64,000 nucleotides of DNA. Source: Sphingomonas phyllosphaerae (lineage in GTDB: Bacteria > Pseudomonadota > Alphaproteobacteria > Sphingomonadales > Sphingomonadaceae). Both the position numbers and the translations under genes were made by a program. The stretch covers positions 62,001 to 126,000 of the forward strand of contig NZ_JAPYKH010000002.1 in NCBI RefSeq assembly GCF_029623345.1. Direction: 5' to 3'. Positions 17,357 to 27,800 of the stretch are shown piece by piece. Positions within the stretch are counted from its first letter, which is position 1; every line of letters begins with the position of its first letter. The notes beneath the pieces were generated by a model that saw only the letters and a list, made by a program, of their open reading frames with translations, made no database searches and was not told the origin of the DNA.

Positions 17357-18532
17357 TTAGCCGTGCGGACGCATGACCACCTTGATGACGCCGTCCTCCT
17401 TGTCGCGGAACCTGGCGTACATCTCCGGCGCGTCCTCAAGGCTGGCAGGGTGCGTGATGACGAAGCTGGGGTCGATCTCCCCGGCCACGATCTTCTCCAA
17501 CAGCGGCTTGGTGTAACGCTGCACATGGGTCTGGCCGAGCTTGATCGTCAGTCCCTTGTTCATCGCCGCGCCGATCGGCAGCTTGTCGCCCATGCCGACA
17601 TAGACACCGGGTACCGACACCGTGCCGCCCTTGCGACAGCTCATGATCGCCTGGCGCAGCACGTGGACGCGGTCGGTAGCGAGGAACATCGACGCCTTGA
17701 CCTTGTCCATAACGGCGTCGGCCGCACCATGGCCGGCGGCCTCGCAGCCGACGGCGTCGATGCAGCTGTCGGGGCCACGTCCCTTGGTACGGGCCTGAAG
17801 TTCGTCAAACACGTCCGTCTCGGCAAAGTTGATCGTCTCGGCACCGCCGGTTTCCGCCATCACGAGCCGCTCGGGCACCTCGTCGATCGCGATCACGCGG
17901 CTCGCACCCATCATCAGCGCGGAGCGGATGGCGAACTGGCCGACCGGTCCGCAGCCCCAGATCGCGACCGTATCACCCGGTTCGATCTGCGCGTTCTCGG
18001 CGGCCATGTAGCCGGTCGGGAAGATGTCCGACAGGAACAGCGCCTGATCGTCGGTGACGCTGTCGGGGATCTTGATGGGCCCGATGTCCGCCATCGGCAC
18101 GCGGAGATACTCGGCCTGACCGCCGCAATAGCCGCCCAGCATGTGGCTGAAGCCGAACAGGCCGGCGGGCGAGTGCCCCATCGCCTTGGCGGCCATCTCG
18201 GCATTCGGGTTGGTCCGGTCGCATGCCGCGAACAGGCCCTTGCGGCAGAACCAGCAGTCGCCGCAGCTGATCGTGAACGGCACCACCACACGGTCGCCGA
18301 TCTTCAGATTAGTGACCTCGGAGCCGAGCGCCACGACCTCGCCCATGTTCTCGTGACCGAGGATGTCGCCTGCTTCCATCGTGGGCTGGTAGCCGTCGAG
18401 CAGGTGTAGGTCCGAGCCGCAGATCGCGCAGGCGGTGACCTTGATGATCGCGTCGCGCGGGTGCTTGATCTCGGGATCCGCGACGGTGTCGACGCGGACG
18501 TCTCCCTTACCGTGCCAGCAAAGTGCGCGCAT
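17357..18532 (-). CDS. Zinc-dependent alcohol dehydrogenase (MDR family), paralogue 3
   Basis: A 391-residue dehydrogenase with [17 protein letters not shown], structural-zinc cysteines [15 protein letters not shown] and the nucleotide-binding turn WGCGPVGQ. By eye it is closer to paralogue 1 than to paralogue 2 (shared [29 protein letters not shown]). GGAGAAGAAAC stands directly before the ATG. It lies 10 kb from the other two and on the opposite strand, next to an alpha/beta hydrolase, so it may act on the same type of aldehyde or alcohol under different control. Confidence 0.9.
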   Translation of the reverse strand: MRALCWHGKGDVRVDTVADPEIKHPRDAIIKVTACAICGSDLHLLDGYQPTMEAGDILGHENMGEVVALGSEVTNLKIGDRVVVPFTISCGDCWFCRKGLFAACDRTNPNAEMAAKAMGHSPAGLFGFSHMLGGYCGGQAEYLRVPMADIGPIKIPDSVTDDQALFLSDIFPTGYMAAENAQIEPGDTVAIWGCGPVGQFAIRSALMMGASRVIAIDEVPERLVMAETGGAETINFAETDVFDELQARTKGRGPDSCIDAVGCEAAGHGAADAVMDKVKASMFLATDRVHVLRQAIMSCRKGGTVSVPGVYVGMGDKLPIGAAMNKGLTIKLGQTHVQRYTKPLLEKIVAGEIDPSFVITHPASLEDAPEMYARFRDKEDGVIKVVMRPHG

Positions 18533-19116
18533 GTTTCTTCTCCGTGTGAGCAGGAGCTCTGCCAGGATCGGAAAAGCGACTGAACCACTTCAACGTCTCG
18601 TCGCACGGAACGGGCTCGCACCTATTGCTTTATGTGAACGGACTTCCGGTTTTAAGCAGGAGTGAACGACACTCGACGTCCGCAACCGGGTCGTTAGCGG
18701 ACGTCGCTGCCGGATGCCCGCGGCGGAAGTCCCCTCCGCCGCTGACCGCCCGTAGGCGGTAACGGACGGAGCAGATCGACCGCACGAACGGAGGTTGCCT
18801 TAGCCACGATCGCGCCGCCCTGATCTATTTGATTGCTTCTGCACAAGCGTCGTTGCATTTGACAATGATCACCCGCTATCAACAGACCTAGAGAAGCTAT
18901 TTGTCACAGGAATTTGCTCCTCATTATTTCCGATCTCGTGCTCAGATTGCAAGGTTGTGGGCGGATCGTGCAGTTGATAGCTTTATTATAGAATTTTATA
19001 CTTCCCTTGCCAGTGAGTGCGACAAGGCTGCTGAAAGGTGGCCCGTTGATCCGTGCGCGCGGGCTTGTAAGGCAACAACTCGTCCATCCTAGGGGCGCAC
19101 TCAGATCGCGGCGGAT
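18533..19116. other. Intergenic region with three consecutive hairpins
   Basis: No gene is recognised between the third alcohol dehydrogenase and the IS6 element. Three inverted repeats follow one another: a 10-bp stem at 18674-18683/18697-18706, an 8-bp stem at 18720-18727/18735-18742, and a 5-bp stem at 18747-18751/18756-18760. The first arm also holds the dispersed motif CGTCCGCAACCGGGTCG. The part nearest the IS (18900-19100) is clearly more AT-rich than its surroundings. Confidence 0.55.
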
Positions 19117-20014
19117 GGCTCTGTCAAAGCTAATGCACCTGCGCAGGTGATCGGGGTAGGGCGAGGCATGCCTCGCCCACGCAAGCCAGCCAGCCCGTTC
19201 CGCTACTTCAACTCGGCGCCTGAGGTGATCCGGCTGGTGGTGTTGATGTACGTGCGTTTCCCGCTGTCGCTGCGGAACGTGGAGGACCTGCTGTTCGAGC
19301 GCGGGATCGACCTCTGCCACGAGACAGTGAGGCTGTGGTGGAACAGGTTCGGTCCGCTGTTCGCGGGCGAGGTACGGCGCCAGCGGGTGAGTAGAATGCG
19401 CGGCTATCGTCATTGGCGCTGGCACCTGGACGAGATGTACGTGAAGCTGAACGGCGAGATGGTCTACCTGTGGCGAGCGGTGGATCAGGAGGGCGAGATC
19501 CTCGAGAGCTACGTCACCAAAACCCGCGACAAGAAGGCGGCGCTTGCCTTCATGAAGAAGGCGCTCAAGCGCCACGGCTCGCCCGAGGCGATCACCACTG
19601 ATGGTCTGCGCTCCTACGGTGCGGCGCTGAGCGAACTCGGCAACCGCGAGAAGCAGGAGGTGGGTCGCTGGGCCAACAACCGGGTGGAGAACTCGCACCT
19701 GCCGTTCAGGCGGCGAGAGCGGGCGATGCTGCGGTTCCGGCAGATGCGAACGCTACAGAAGTTCGCCTCGGTCCACGCCAACGTCCACAACCTCTTCAAT
19801 CACGAACGCCACCTCGTCGATCGCCAGACCTACAAGCAGCGCCGCTCCGCGGCGCTGGCCGAGTGGCAGGCGCTCGCCAGCTGATCCGACGCGAGCCGGC
19901 GGCGAGGTGCATCGTGTGGAGACGAGTCCGCATTAGACTGACAGCACCGACTCGCCGCCTACGAAGCCCTAAGTGCATCGTGTAGAGACGAGTTCACGTT
20001 AGACTGACAGCACC
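19117..20014 (+). mobile_element. IS6-family insertion sequence, copy 1, with doubled right end
   Basis: The left end is GGCTCTGTCAAAGCTAATGC at 19117. The element's right end (AGACTGACAGCACC, the imperfect inverse of the left end) closes at 19948, giving an 832-base element. A second right end with about 40 matching upstream bases closes at 20014. The 8 bases on either side (19109-19116 against those after 19948 or 20014) do not match, so no target duplication remains. That fits IS6 replicative rearrangement. A second element of the same type lies at 59665 in the same orientation. Confidence 0.85.
19168..19884 (+). CDS. IS6-family DDE transposase, copy 1
   Basis: A 238-residue transposase starting MPRPRKPASPFRYF. 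The N-terminal HTH region includes VLMYVRFPLSLRNVEDLL and the catalytic residues are D in WHLDEMYVK, D in AITTDGLRSY and E in NNRVENSH, followed by the family stretch LPFRRRERAMLRF. IS6 enzymes make cointegrates by replicative transposition. About 15 residues differ from copy 2 at 59717, so the two are relatives and not a fresh duplication. It appears intact. Confidence 0.92.
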   Translation: MPRPRKPASPFRYFNSAPEVIRLVVLMYVRFPLSLRNVEDLLFERGIDLCHETVRLWWNRFGPLFAGEVRRQRVSRMRGYRHWRWHLDEMYVKLNGEMVYLWRAVDQEGEILESYVTKTRDKKAALAFMKKALKRHGSPEAITTDGLRSYGAALSELGNREKQEVGRWANNRVENSHLPFRRRERAMLRFRQMRTLQKFASVHANVHNLFNHERHLVDRQTYKQRRSAALAEWQALAS

Positions 20015-20341
20015 CAAGCGCGCAAGACCTACGATATCGTATATTGGACGCAGATACCGGCCGACGGCCATTTCGCCGCGTTGGGGCAACCTGAGTCGCT
20101 GCTAGCTGCTATGCAGCGCCAATTCGTTGCAATGAGCAAATCATGTGACGCGTTTTCGATTTCAAAGACTCTGAGCCAGACGGTTCGACAACGATATGAA
20201 ACGGGCGGCCTGACTCGGGAGGGGGCAGGGGCGTCGGAGAGCTCGCTTCCGGGTTCTCGCCACATGGAAGTGGCCCGTTCGTCGAATCGGATCGCGGTCA
20301 GTAACCAAAGACGCTTAGGTCACGTTCCGCTGCTGCTGTGA
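20015..20341 (+). pseudogene. C-terminal scrap of an epoxide hydrolase-like alpha/beta hydrolase
   Basis: Directly after the second IS6 right end an open frame reads KTYDIVYWTQIPADGHFAALGQPESLLAAMQRQF. The W-x-x-x-P-x-x-GHFAALxQPE pattern is the hallmark C-terminus of epoxide hydrolases, with the catalytic histidine in GHF. About 35 residues resemble the family; the frame then runs on without similarity to 20341. The body of the gene is missing and is not found left of the IS, so it was removed when the element rearranged. The region from 20342 to 20631 holds nothing I recognise. Confidence 0.6.
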
Positions 20342-20631
20342 TCGCAAAGACGCGCGCTGGGACGATCGCCATGGCTTACCCTCGGATCACCTCGCAAGTT
20401 GGCGATGAGCCCGTTGAGATGTGAGCCACACCCAAACATGACGCGCGCCCATTGAACTGCGGTTCGGGCAGCCGTAGCGATCTTGATGGATACAAGAACG
20501 GTCGACGGGGCGAGTCAGACGAGCGTTGACGTTAGAAACGAGAACAGCGGCTTGTTGTGGGACGTTCTAGTCAGAGTTATGGTTAAATCGGCCGTGCTCG
20601 GAGTGGACCGATAGCAGTACCGAGCTGAACC

Positions 20632-23253
20632 CTATATCTTGATCTTCACTCCCGCCGCGAAGGTCTGGCGGTAGAACTCGCGTTGGATCGGCCGCTCAGC
20701 GGAACCCTCGTAGAAGCGCAGCGGTGTATTGAGCAGGTTGCGCGCGGTAGCGTAGATCGCGACGCGCGGATCAAGGTCATGATTCGCATACAGGTCGAGC
20801 GTGAAACGCTTGTCTTGGTAAATGTCCGTCGCAGTGCTTCCGCCGATGCCAAACAGCGCCTTTGAGTCGTAGAGGCCCGCCAGGCGGATCTGTGTGCCGC
20901 CGCGCTCGTAGAACAAGGTCGCGTTGCCGCTGAAGCGGAACGTGCCCGGTAATGCTCGGCTCGCCTCGCCGTCGCGCAGGGCGACGCCCGAGTCGACGTA
21001 GGTGGCGTTGGCATCGATCCCGAAGGCGTCGAGTGGAGCGGGGAGGCCGCGAAACCGATCCACGAGGTTTGCCTCGACGCCGCGCGCGTAGGCACCTGAG
21101 ACGTTTTCGAAGGACTGATAGGTGAAGATGGCGGTCGAGCTGTAGGGAAGGTATGGCGCCCGGAACGTGCGCGAGACGATGTAGTCCCGAAACTGCTTGT
21201 CGAAGACGCCGAGCGAGATAATGCCGTTTTCCGGTAGATAATATTCCAGAGAGAGGTCAAAGTTGTTGCCGAAGGTGGGCCGAAGGTTGGAGTTGCCCGT
21301 CGTTACCGCCTGATTTCCGACGTCGACTTGGCCGCTCTGGATGGTTTGCAGGAAGCCGGGTCGCGCTACTCCCGTCGAATAGGTTGCCCGCGCGACGAGC
21401 TTGCTCGTCAGGTCATAGCGAAGCTGCAGCGTCGGAAAGAGGTTGGTGTAGCTTTTGCGAACCTCGTTGAAGCGCGGTGTCGAGTCCCCGTTGACGTCGG
21501 TCAGCGTGACGTAGCCGCCGTATCTTGATACCGTGTGCTCGACGCGGACGCCGGCGAGGACGCCAAGCTGCCCGAAACGGCCCGTATATTGGGCATAGCC
21601 GGCCGAGACGTCCTCGCGATCGTCGAAGCTGAGCTGGTCCTCGCCGAGGTCGAGCGGAGCGAGTTCGCCGCCAAAGCGAGACGCGACGGTGCCGGGATCG
21701 ATGGCAGGGCCGATGTCGTAGCGGCCGCCGTAGAAGATGACGTCACCCCCGTGGGAGAAGTCCGTCAGGGGGACTGTCCCGTCCGTCGCGGGAGTCTGAG
21801 CGCGGTCTGAGACGTAGGAGAGCTTGCGACGCAGTCGGAGCTTGCCACCCACCTTGATCTCGTCGCCGTCGACGAGATTGGGCGAGATGGCGACGTTGGC
21901 GGCGAAGCTGTGCTCGAGGTCGCGGTCAGACTCGATCTGATTGGTGACGCCGGCGAGAACGTAATTGGCTGGATCGGCGAGGTTTAGCGGGCCGGTCGTG
22001 AACACGGGCGCGTTCGGATCACTGGTATTGTCGTAGGTGATCGGGAACGGCGCGGCCGGGTTGGCGCCATCGCCCGGCCCGGAGAAGGTCGCATTGCGAT
22101 CACGATATTTCCGGTAGGTCGAGCGCGAGAGCGCCGCGAACCAGTCGAGCCGCACGGAAGGCGCGACATGGTGTTCGCCGCCGATCTGCAGAAGCAGGTT
22201 ACGATGCGCCTCTTCCTCGTCGCGCAACGTCCTGACGGCGGAGGCGTCGGTTACCGCAAACCCGCGCGGATCGCCCGCCGCCATCAAGACGACACCGCTG
22301 CCGTTCGAGCCGTCCAGCCCGTCTATCTCGAGCCGCTGGCGCTCGACCCGCTCCGTATATCCGGCGATGCTTCCTCGCAGGAAGAAGCGTTGTCCGGCGT
22401 CGGGCGTCACGTCCAACTCACCCGTAGCGCCGTAGCGGCGACGCAAATACTGGTAGCGGCGCAGCTCCAGCGCCGTGAACGCCTTGTCGGGAATCGTGGG
22501 CTGCTGATGCGAGTAGGCGGCCTCCACGTCATCGACTCCGCGTCGATCATCGTGTCGGAAGAGGTTGACTACCATGTGGAAAAGGTGGTCCCCGGAGGCG
22601 TTGACGCCGAACCCGCCTCCGAGTGTCACGTCTGCCCGATAAAGCCCGGTACGACGAAGGAGTTGATAGCCGCCGCCAAGCGTCAGGTCCAGGAAGGGGC
22701 GGTTGCGTCCGATCGCACTCCGGGGAGTGAGCTCGACCGAGCCGCCCAGGCCCTCGGCGTCGTGATCGGGCAGCCCGGTCTTGATGACGGATATTCGGTC
22801 CACCGCTCCGATCGGCACCGTGTCGAACTCGACCGCCCGTCCGGCTGCGTTGAAGTAGGTGCCGCCCGGCTGCGTGTTGAGCAGGACCACGCCGCCGAAC
22901 GTTGCCCCGTTGAGGTTTCCGTCGAGCCCGCGAATGTTGACGAAGCGCCCCTCTCCGGTGTCGATCGAAAGTGAGACGCCAGGGATGCGGCCTAACGCCT
23001 CCGCAGCGTTGTAGTCGGGATATTTCGCGATTGTTTCCGCTGACTGCACGTTCACGATGTTGGCGGCATCGCGTTGTTCGGCGCGTGCGGTCTCCGCCGA
23101 GCGGGCCCTAACCATGATATCCTGCGGCGTGTCGTCTGCTGAACCGACAACTGCCCGATCTGTCGCATTCACCTGCGCGTGGGCCACCGTAGGGCGCGCG
23201 GCGAAGATCATGAGGGTTGTGCTTGTGGCCGCGAGAAGTGCGTGCTTGGACAA
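20632..23253 (-). CDS. TonB-dependent receptor (Caulobacter/Xanthomonas carbohydrate-type)
   Basis: An 873-residue outer-membrane receptor: signal peptide, a plug with AEALGRIPGVSLSIDTGEGRFVNIRGLDGNLN and GGSVELTPRS, and a barrel ending in AAGVKIKI. The RIPGVS...G.GRFVNIRG pattern belongs to receptors often linked to carbohydrate or other complex substrates in sphingomonads and caulobacters. The start is TTG at 23253, with GGAG eight bases upstream. No sugar hydrolase or transporter gene lies next to it, so the substrate is open. Confidence 0.9.
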   Translation of the reverse strand: MSKHALLAATSTTLMIFAARPTVAHAQVNATDRAVVGSADDTPQDIMVRARSAETARAEQRDAANIVNVQSAETIAKYPDYNAAEALGRIPGVSLSIDTGEGRFVNIRGLDGNLNGATFGGVVLLNTQPGGTYFNAAGRAVEFDTVPIGAVDRISVIKTGLPDHDAEGLGGSVELTPRSAIGRNRPFLDLTLGGGYQLLRRTGLYRADVTLGGGFGVNASGDHLFHMVVNLFRHDDRRGVDDVEAAYSHQQPTIPDKAFTALELRRYQYLRRRYGATGELDVTPDAGQRFFLRGSIAGYTERVERQRLEIDGLDGSNGSGVVLMAAGDPRGFAVTDASAVRTLRDEEEAHRNLLLQIGGEHHVAPSVRLDWFAALSRSTYRKYRDRNATFSGPGDGANPAAPFPITYDNTSDPNAPVFTTGPLNLADPANYVLAGVTNQIESDRDLEHSFAANVAISPNLVDGDEIKVGGKLRLRRKLSYVSDRAQTPATDGTVPLTDFSHGGDVIFYGGRYDIGPAIDPGTVASRFGGELAPLDLGEDQLSFDDREDVSAGYAQYTGRFGQLGVLAGVRVEHTVSRYGGYVTLTDVNGDSTPRFNEVRKSYTNLFPTLQLRYDLTSKLVARATYSTGVARPGFLQTIQSGQVDVGNQAVTTGNSNLRPTFGNNFDLSLEYYLPENGIISLGVFDKQFRDYIVSRTFRAPYLPYSSTAIFTYQSFENVSGAYARGVEANLVDRFRGLPAPLDAFGIDANATYVDSGVALRDGEASRALPGTFRFSGNATLFYERGGTQIRLAGLYDSKALFGIGGSTATDIYQDKRFTLDLYANHDLDPRVAIYATARNLLNTPLRFYEGSAERPIQREFYRQTFAAGVKIKI

Positions 23254-23614
23254 GGCGGTAACTCCGTCGATCTGTAACGACGGTTATTGACACTGTGTGA
23301 CGGTTCAAATGATTGGCAAAAATCAATCTTCAACGGCGCGAACCGCGAAGGTCCGGTCACCTATGGGTGGACGGGTCCGGCTGCTGACAAGCGCTGCGGC
23401 CACTGCTCGCCGCGGCGCGCCACTTCGCATTTTACACAATCGCTACAAGTCGCCTCTGGTAGCGCCAGGCTTCGATGTTTTTTGCCCATTATTTCTTAAT
23501 CAGAATGCAGGCTCGATGCAGGGGTGGATCGGGAAACTCAGCGGTTTTCTCGTCTTGAAGCTACGGCAAAGCGCGTGAGGTCAGTTAGAACGATGTTGGG
23601 AGCCGTTGTCGTAA
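23254..23614. other. Intergenic region upstream of the TonB receptor
   Basis: About 360 bases with no gene. It separates the receptor from the YVTN gene, which lies upstream in the same direction, and should contain the receptor promoter. The segment 23440-23530 is somewhat more AT-rich. I see no clear operator. Confidence 0.5.
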
Positions 23615-23645
23615 GCCGGCGGGAGCGATACCCGCTCCTGCCGGC
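23615..23645 (-). terminator. Strong hairpin after the YVTN gene
   Basis: GCCGGC, one base, GGAGCG, a short loop, CGCTCC, one base, GCCGGC forms two perfectly paired 6-bp blocks. It starts about 10 bases past the stop at 23655 on the minus strand. No T-run follows, so it may act as a rho-dependent or weak terminator or as a 3'-end stabiliser for the RND operon. Confidence 0.55.
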
Positions 23646-23654
23646 ATCCGCCGT

Positions 23655-24671
23655 TCAGCTCCGTTCCCCCAAGGGTTTCACGACCAGCACCCGGAACGTC
23701 CCTGGCTGCGGAACGGGCCGGCCATTCGGCGTGGGCGAGGGCGACATCGAGGCGGTGGGAAGGTAGATCGCGCCGGTGTCGGGGTCGAGCGCGCCCGTTC
23801 TCGCCCCAGCGGCCGTCTTGACCCGGCCGGTCCGACGGACCTTCGGTCCGTCCAGCGACAGGATGTCGAGCACACCGTCTTTGCCACAGGGCACAAACGC
23901 CAGGCGACGTGCGGCGTCGAGGATCACGGCATCGGGTCCTCTGCCCGTCTCGACATAATCGACGATGCTGCGCGTCTTGGCATCGACGATTGCAGCCCTC
24001 CCGTTCGCGCAGGCAGCGATGAGGCGGTTGGTCTTGCGGTCGAAGGCTAGGCCGCTCGGGGCTTCGCAGCCGGGCATGGCGACGGGCTTCCCGACCCGTC
24101 CCCGGCGAACGTCGACCACCTCCATCTCGTTCGCGTCCTCGTCGTTGACGAAAAGCGTTCCATTAGTGGCCAGCGCCGCATATTCGAGCGCTGGCTTGAC
24201 GATGATCGTCCGGATCTGCCGCGTCGATGCAACGTCGATCATCGAGACGGACCCAGCGTCCGCGTTCATGATGAACGCGGTACGACCGTCATCGGACAAG
24301 ATCGCGGCGTCCGGCTTCGCTCCTACTCTGAGCCGGCCGACTTCCCGGCCGTCCTTCGTGGAGAGGAAGCGGACGGAGGCGTCGTCGCCGCTCGTGACCA
24401 GAAGGCGGCCGGCCGGGAGCGGTACCACCGCATGGCCGTGCGCGATCGTGCCGATCGTACCGACTTCTTTCTCGCTTGCGGTGTCGAACACGCTGACCGT
24501 GCTTGTCCGCGCGACGTAGAGGCGGTGAGAACCCGGATCGACGCGCGCATAGTCCCACCCGCCCGCATCGGAGCCCGCGATCGAGCCGGTGACGTCATAG
24601 CGCCGCGGGACGCCGGCGGAGGCGCCGGTATGGCAGATCAGCAGCGCGCCGATAATAAGTGTCTTTTTCAT
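23655..24671 (-). CDS. Exported YVTN-type beta-propeller protein
   Basis: A 338-residue protein with a signal peptide (MKKTLIIGALLICHTGASA). The mature part has repeated propeller strands such as SVSVFDTASEKEVGTI, RTAFIMNADAGSVSMID and NRLIAACANGRAAIVDAKT, as in YVTN/NHL-like surface or periplasmic proteins. GGAGGACACCTTC stands just before the ATG. It is the last gene downstream of the RND efflux genes. Such proteins often accompany metal or drug efflux loci, but what it binds is unknown. Confidence 0.82.
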   Translation of the reverse strand: MKKTLIIGALLICHTGASAGVPRRYDVTGSIAGSDAGGWDYARVDPGSHRLYVARTSTVSVFDTASEKEVGTIGTIAHGHAVVPLPAGRLLVTSGDDASVRFLSTKDGREVGRLRVGAKPDAAILSDDGRTAFIMNADAGSVSMIDVASTRQIRTIIVKPALEYAALATNGTLFVNDEDANEMEVVDVRRGRVGKPVAMPGCEAPSGLAFDRKTNRLIAACANGRAAIVDAKTRSIVDYVETGRGPDAVILDAARRLAFVPCGKDGVLDILSLDGPKVRRTGRVKTAAGARTGALDPDTGAIYLPTASMSPSPTPNGRPVPQPGTFRVLVVKPLGERS

Positions 24672-24873
24672 GAAGGTGTCCTCCTAAGCCGACCAGGGGA
24701 TGCGTGACGGGATGTGAAACAAGGGAGCGTCGCGGGTGCCTTCGACCGACGTTCTCGCCGACGAGTCGCGCGCGCGACCAAGGCATCGTGCCTGCCAGCG
24801 GCTGCCGCGTTGACCCGGCAATGGTAGACGTTGCCGCGAGTAAGACCGCCGCGATGAGGAGAGCGAGCGTCAC
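24595..24873 (-). CDS. Possible small exported peptide coupled to the RND gene
   Basis: A GTG at 24873 overlaps the RND stop codon (GTGA) and opens a 92-codon frame starting VTLALLIAAVLLAATSTIAG, which looks like a signal peptide. The remainder is basic and unlike any family I know, and its last 77 bases overlap the YVTN gene in another frame. GTGA junctions start other genes in this window, so it may be real; it may also be a chance frame or a truncated relic. Confidence 0.25.
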   Translation of the reverse strand: MTLALLIAAVLLAATSTIAGSTRQPLAGTMPWSRARLVGENVGRRHPRRSLVSHPVTHPLVGLGGHLHEKDTYYRRAADLPYRRLRRRPAAL

Positions 24874-27800
24874 GAGGTTGCTTCCTCGCGCCCGGCTCGA
24901 TCATCGTCGTCGGTGCGCGACAAGGTGAGCCGTACCAGCACCGGCATGGCGAGCAGCACGAGCGGATATTGGATGAGGAGACCGGCGATGATCGCGATGG
25001 CGAGCGGCTGCTGGATGCCAGAGCCCTGCCCGATGGCGAGAGCGAGCGGCATCAGCGTGAGGATCGCGGCGAGCGTCGTCATCGTGATCGGCCGGATGCG
25101 GTTGCGGCTTGCCTCGCGGGTGGCCGCCGCGGCCGGCATGACGCGGCACAGCTCCTCGAACTCCGAGACGTAGAAGATCGCCATCTCGGTGCCGATGCCG
25201 ATGATCATCGTCATCCCCATCAGCGCGGTGATGTTGAGGTCGACTCCCGCGAGCCAGAGCGCGGTGAAGACCCCCGTCGTCGACAGCAGCGAGCAGCCGA
25301 TGATGATGATCGGCAGCCAGAACCGCCGGTATAGAACGAGAAGCAGCACCAGCTCGGCGACGAGCGCGGCGCCGAACACCTTGACGAGGCCCGCGAACGC
25401 GATCTGTTGCTGCTGGTAGAGGCCGCCCAGCTCATAGCGGATGCCAGGCGCGAGAACACCGGGCCGGTCGAGCGCCTTGGTGACGTCGGCGATGGCAGCG
25501 CCGATGCCGCGGCCCTGTATCCGGCCGGTCACGGCGACCATCGGCTCCAGATTCTCCCGAGCAATCTGCGGCTGGCCGACCAGCGCCTGGATGCTCGCCA
25601 CGCGAGATAGAGGGAACATGTGCCCGTCCGCCGCACGGATCGGCAGCTCAGCGAGACCCGCCTGGCTGATCGTCATCGCCTGCGGCAGGCGAACCCGGAC
25701 GTCGATGGCCTTGTCAGGCCGGGCGAGCGTCGTCGCGATCGTCCCGCTGAGCGCGGTGGAGAGCTGGGCCTCGACGTCGGCCGGGGCGACGCCCTCGATG
25801 CCGGCGCGCACCGGGTCGACGCGGACGTCGAGCGCATCGCCCGCGAGCTGCACGCCGTCCTTCACCTCGACGACTCCGTCGATCTTCTCGATCAGCGCGG
25901 CGACCTTCTTCGCCTGGGCGTCGAGCACGGTCGGATCGGAGGAATATAGCTTCACCTCGATAGGCTGGGGCACTGCCGTCAGATCGCCGATAAGATCCTC
26001 GATGAGCTGCGCCACTTCGACCTGAACCCCAGGCACCTTGGCCGCGACCTCGTCGGCGATGGCCGCGGCGACCTCATCGGTGGGCTTGCTGTGGTCGGGC
26101 TTCAGCCGGACGAAATAGTCGCCATGGTAGCTCTGGCCGAGGTCCCCGCCGAGGCCAGTGCCGAGGCGCCGCGAGAACGTCAGCACCTCCGGATCGGCTT
26201 GGAGCAATCGGTCGACCTGGCCGATCTGTCGCCCGCTCTCGTCGAGCGAGGTGCCGGGCGAGGTATAATAGTCCATGACGAAGCCGCCTTCGTCGGCCTT
26301 CGGCATGAAGCCCGTCGGCACCTTGGAATAGCCGATATAGCCGATCACGAGCAGCGGCACGAGGATGACGATCAGCAGCCATGGGCGGGCCGACAATTTG
26401 TCCAGGCTCCTGTCGTGGACCGCCGCGAGCCGACCCTCGCCCGCGACGCCGGGATCGCGCCACTTGCGGAAGTCCACCAGCGCGCGGACGAGCACGGGAA
26501 CCACGAAAGCGGTCATCGCCCAGGAAATCGCGAGCGCAGCCGCCATGGTCACCGACAAGGCCTTCGAGAACGCGCCGGTGACGCCGGTCAGGAACGAGAG
26601 CGGCAGGAACACGATGAGCGTGGCGAGGCTTGAGCCGGTGAGCGGCGCCATGAACTCGCGGGCCGCCGGGATAACCGCAGCGTCTCCCGCCACTTGGCCC
26701 TTCGCATCTGCCTCGCCGGCGCGCCGCGCGATATGCTCGACCATGACGATGACGTCGTCGATGAGCAGACCGACGGCGGCGGCAATTCCCCCTAGGGTCA
26801 TGATGTTGAAGCTCATGCCGAGCGCGCTCAGGACCAGCATCGTCGAGGTGAGCGTGGCGGGTACGACGATCACCGCGACCAACGTGACCCGCCAACTGCG
26901 CAGAAAGAGAAGCAGCACGAGGGCGGCGAGCACTAGGCCGATCAGCACGGCGTCACGGACACTCGCGACGGATTGGGTCACGAGTTCGCTCTGATCATAC
27001 CAATTCACCAGCTTGACCCCGGGGGGGAGCTGCAGCGTTGCAAGCTTCGCCTGTACCTGGCGCGCGATCTGCACGGCATTGCCGTCGGGCTGTTCGTAGA
27101 TGTTGAACAAGACCGCCGGACGGCCGTCCTCGACGATGCGCTGCCAGACTGGCGCCGCGCCGTTCTGGACGGTCGCGACGTCGCGCACGCGCACGACGCC
27201 CGTCGGCGCGGTCTTCACCACGATATCGCCGAGCTGGGCGGCATCGGCAACGCTCCGGTCGGCGATCACCAGCGACAAGCGTCCGCGGTCCTGCACCTGG
27301 CCGACCGCACTCAGGACGTTCCCGTTGCGTATCGCCGCCGCCAGGTCGGTCATCGCGACGCCATAGCTCGCCAGCCGTTGCGGATCGGCGAGGACCTCGA
27401 CCTCGGCGGTGTCGCCACCCTGCACACCGACTCGGGCGAGGCCGGGGACCGAGGAGAGCAGCGGGGTGATCTGATAGCGTGCGAAATCCTGCAGCTGGGC
27501 GGGATCGGCGGAGTCGGAGACGAGGGCGTAGGAGATGATCGGGAAGACCGTCGGGTCCATCCGCCGGACGTTGTACTGGGTGCCTGCGGGTAGCGACGGA
27601 AGGATGCGGCCGACGGCCGTGTCGACGAGCAGGGTGCTCGCGATCATGTCGCGGCCCCAGCCGAAGTCGATGGAGATTTGTGCCGTGCCGCGCGCCGTCT
27701 CCGAGCGGACGTTGTTCACGCCGGGGATGGCGCGGATCGCCTCCTCGACCGGGCGGGTCACGGACAGCGCGGTCTGGTCTGCCGGGCGACTGCCGGAATC

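Noticed and set aside
17348-18409. 353-codon open frame on the plus strand
   Set aside because: It lies antisense to the third alcohol dehydrogenase with histidine/arginine-rich composition, so it is a shadow.
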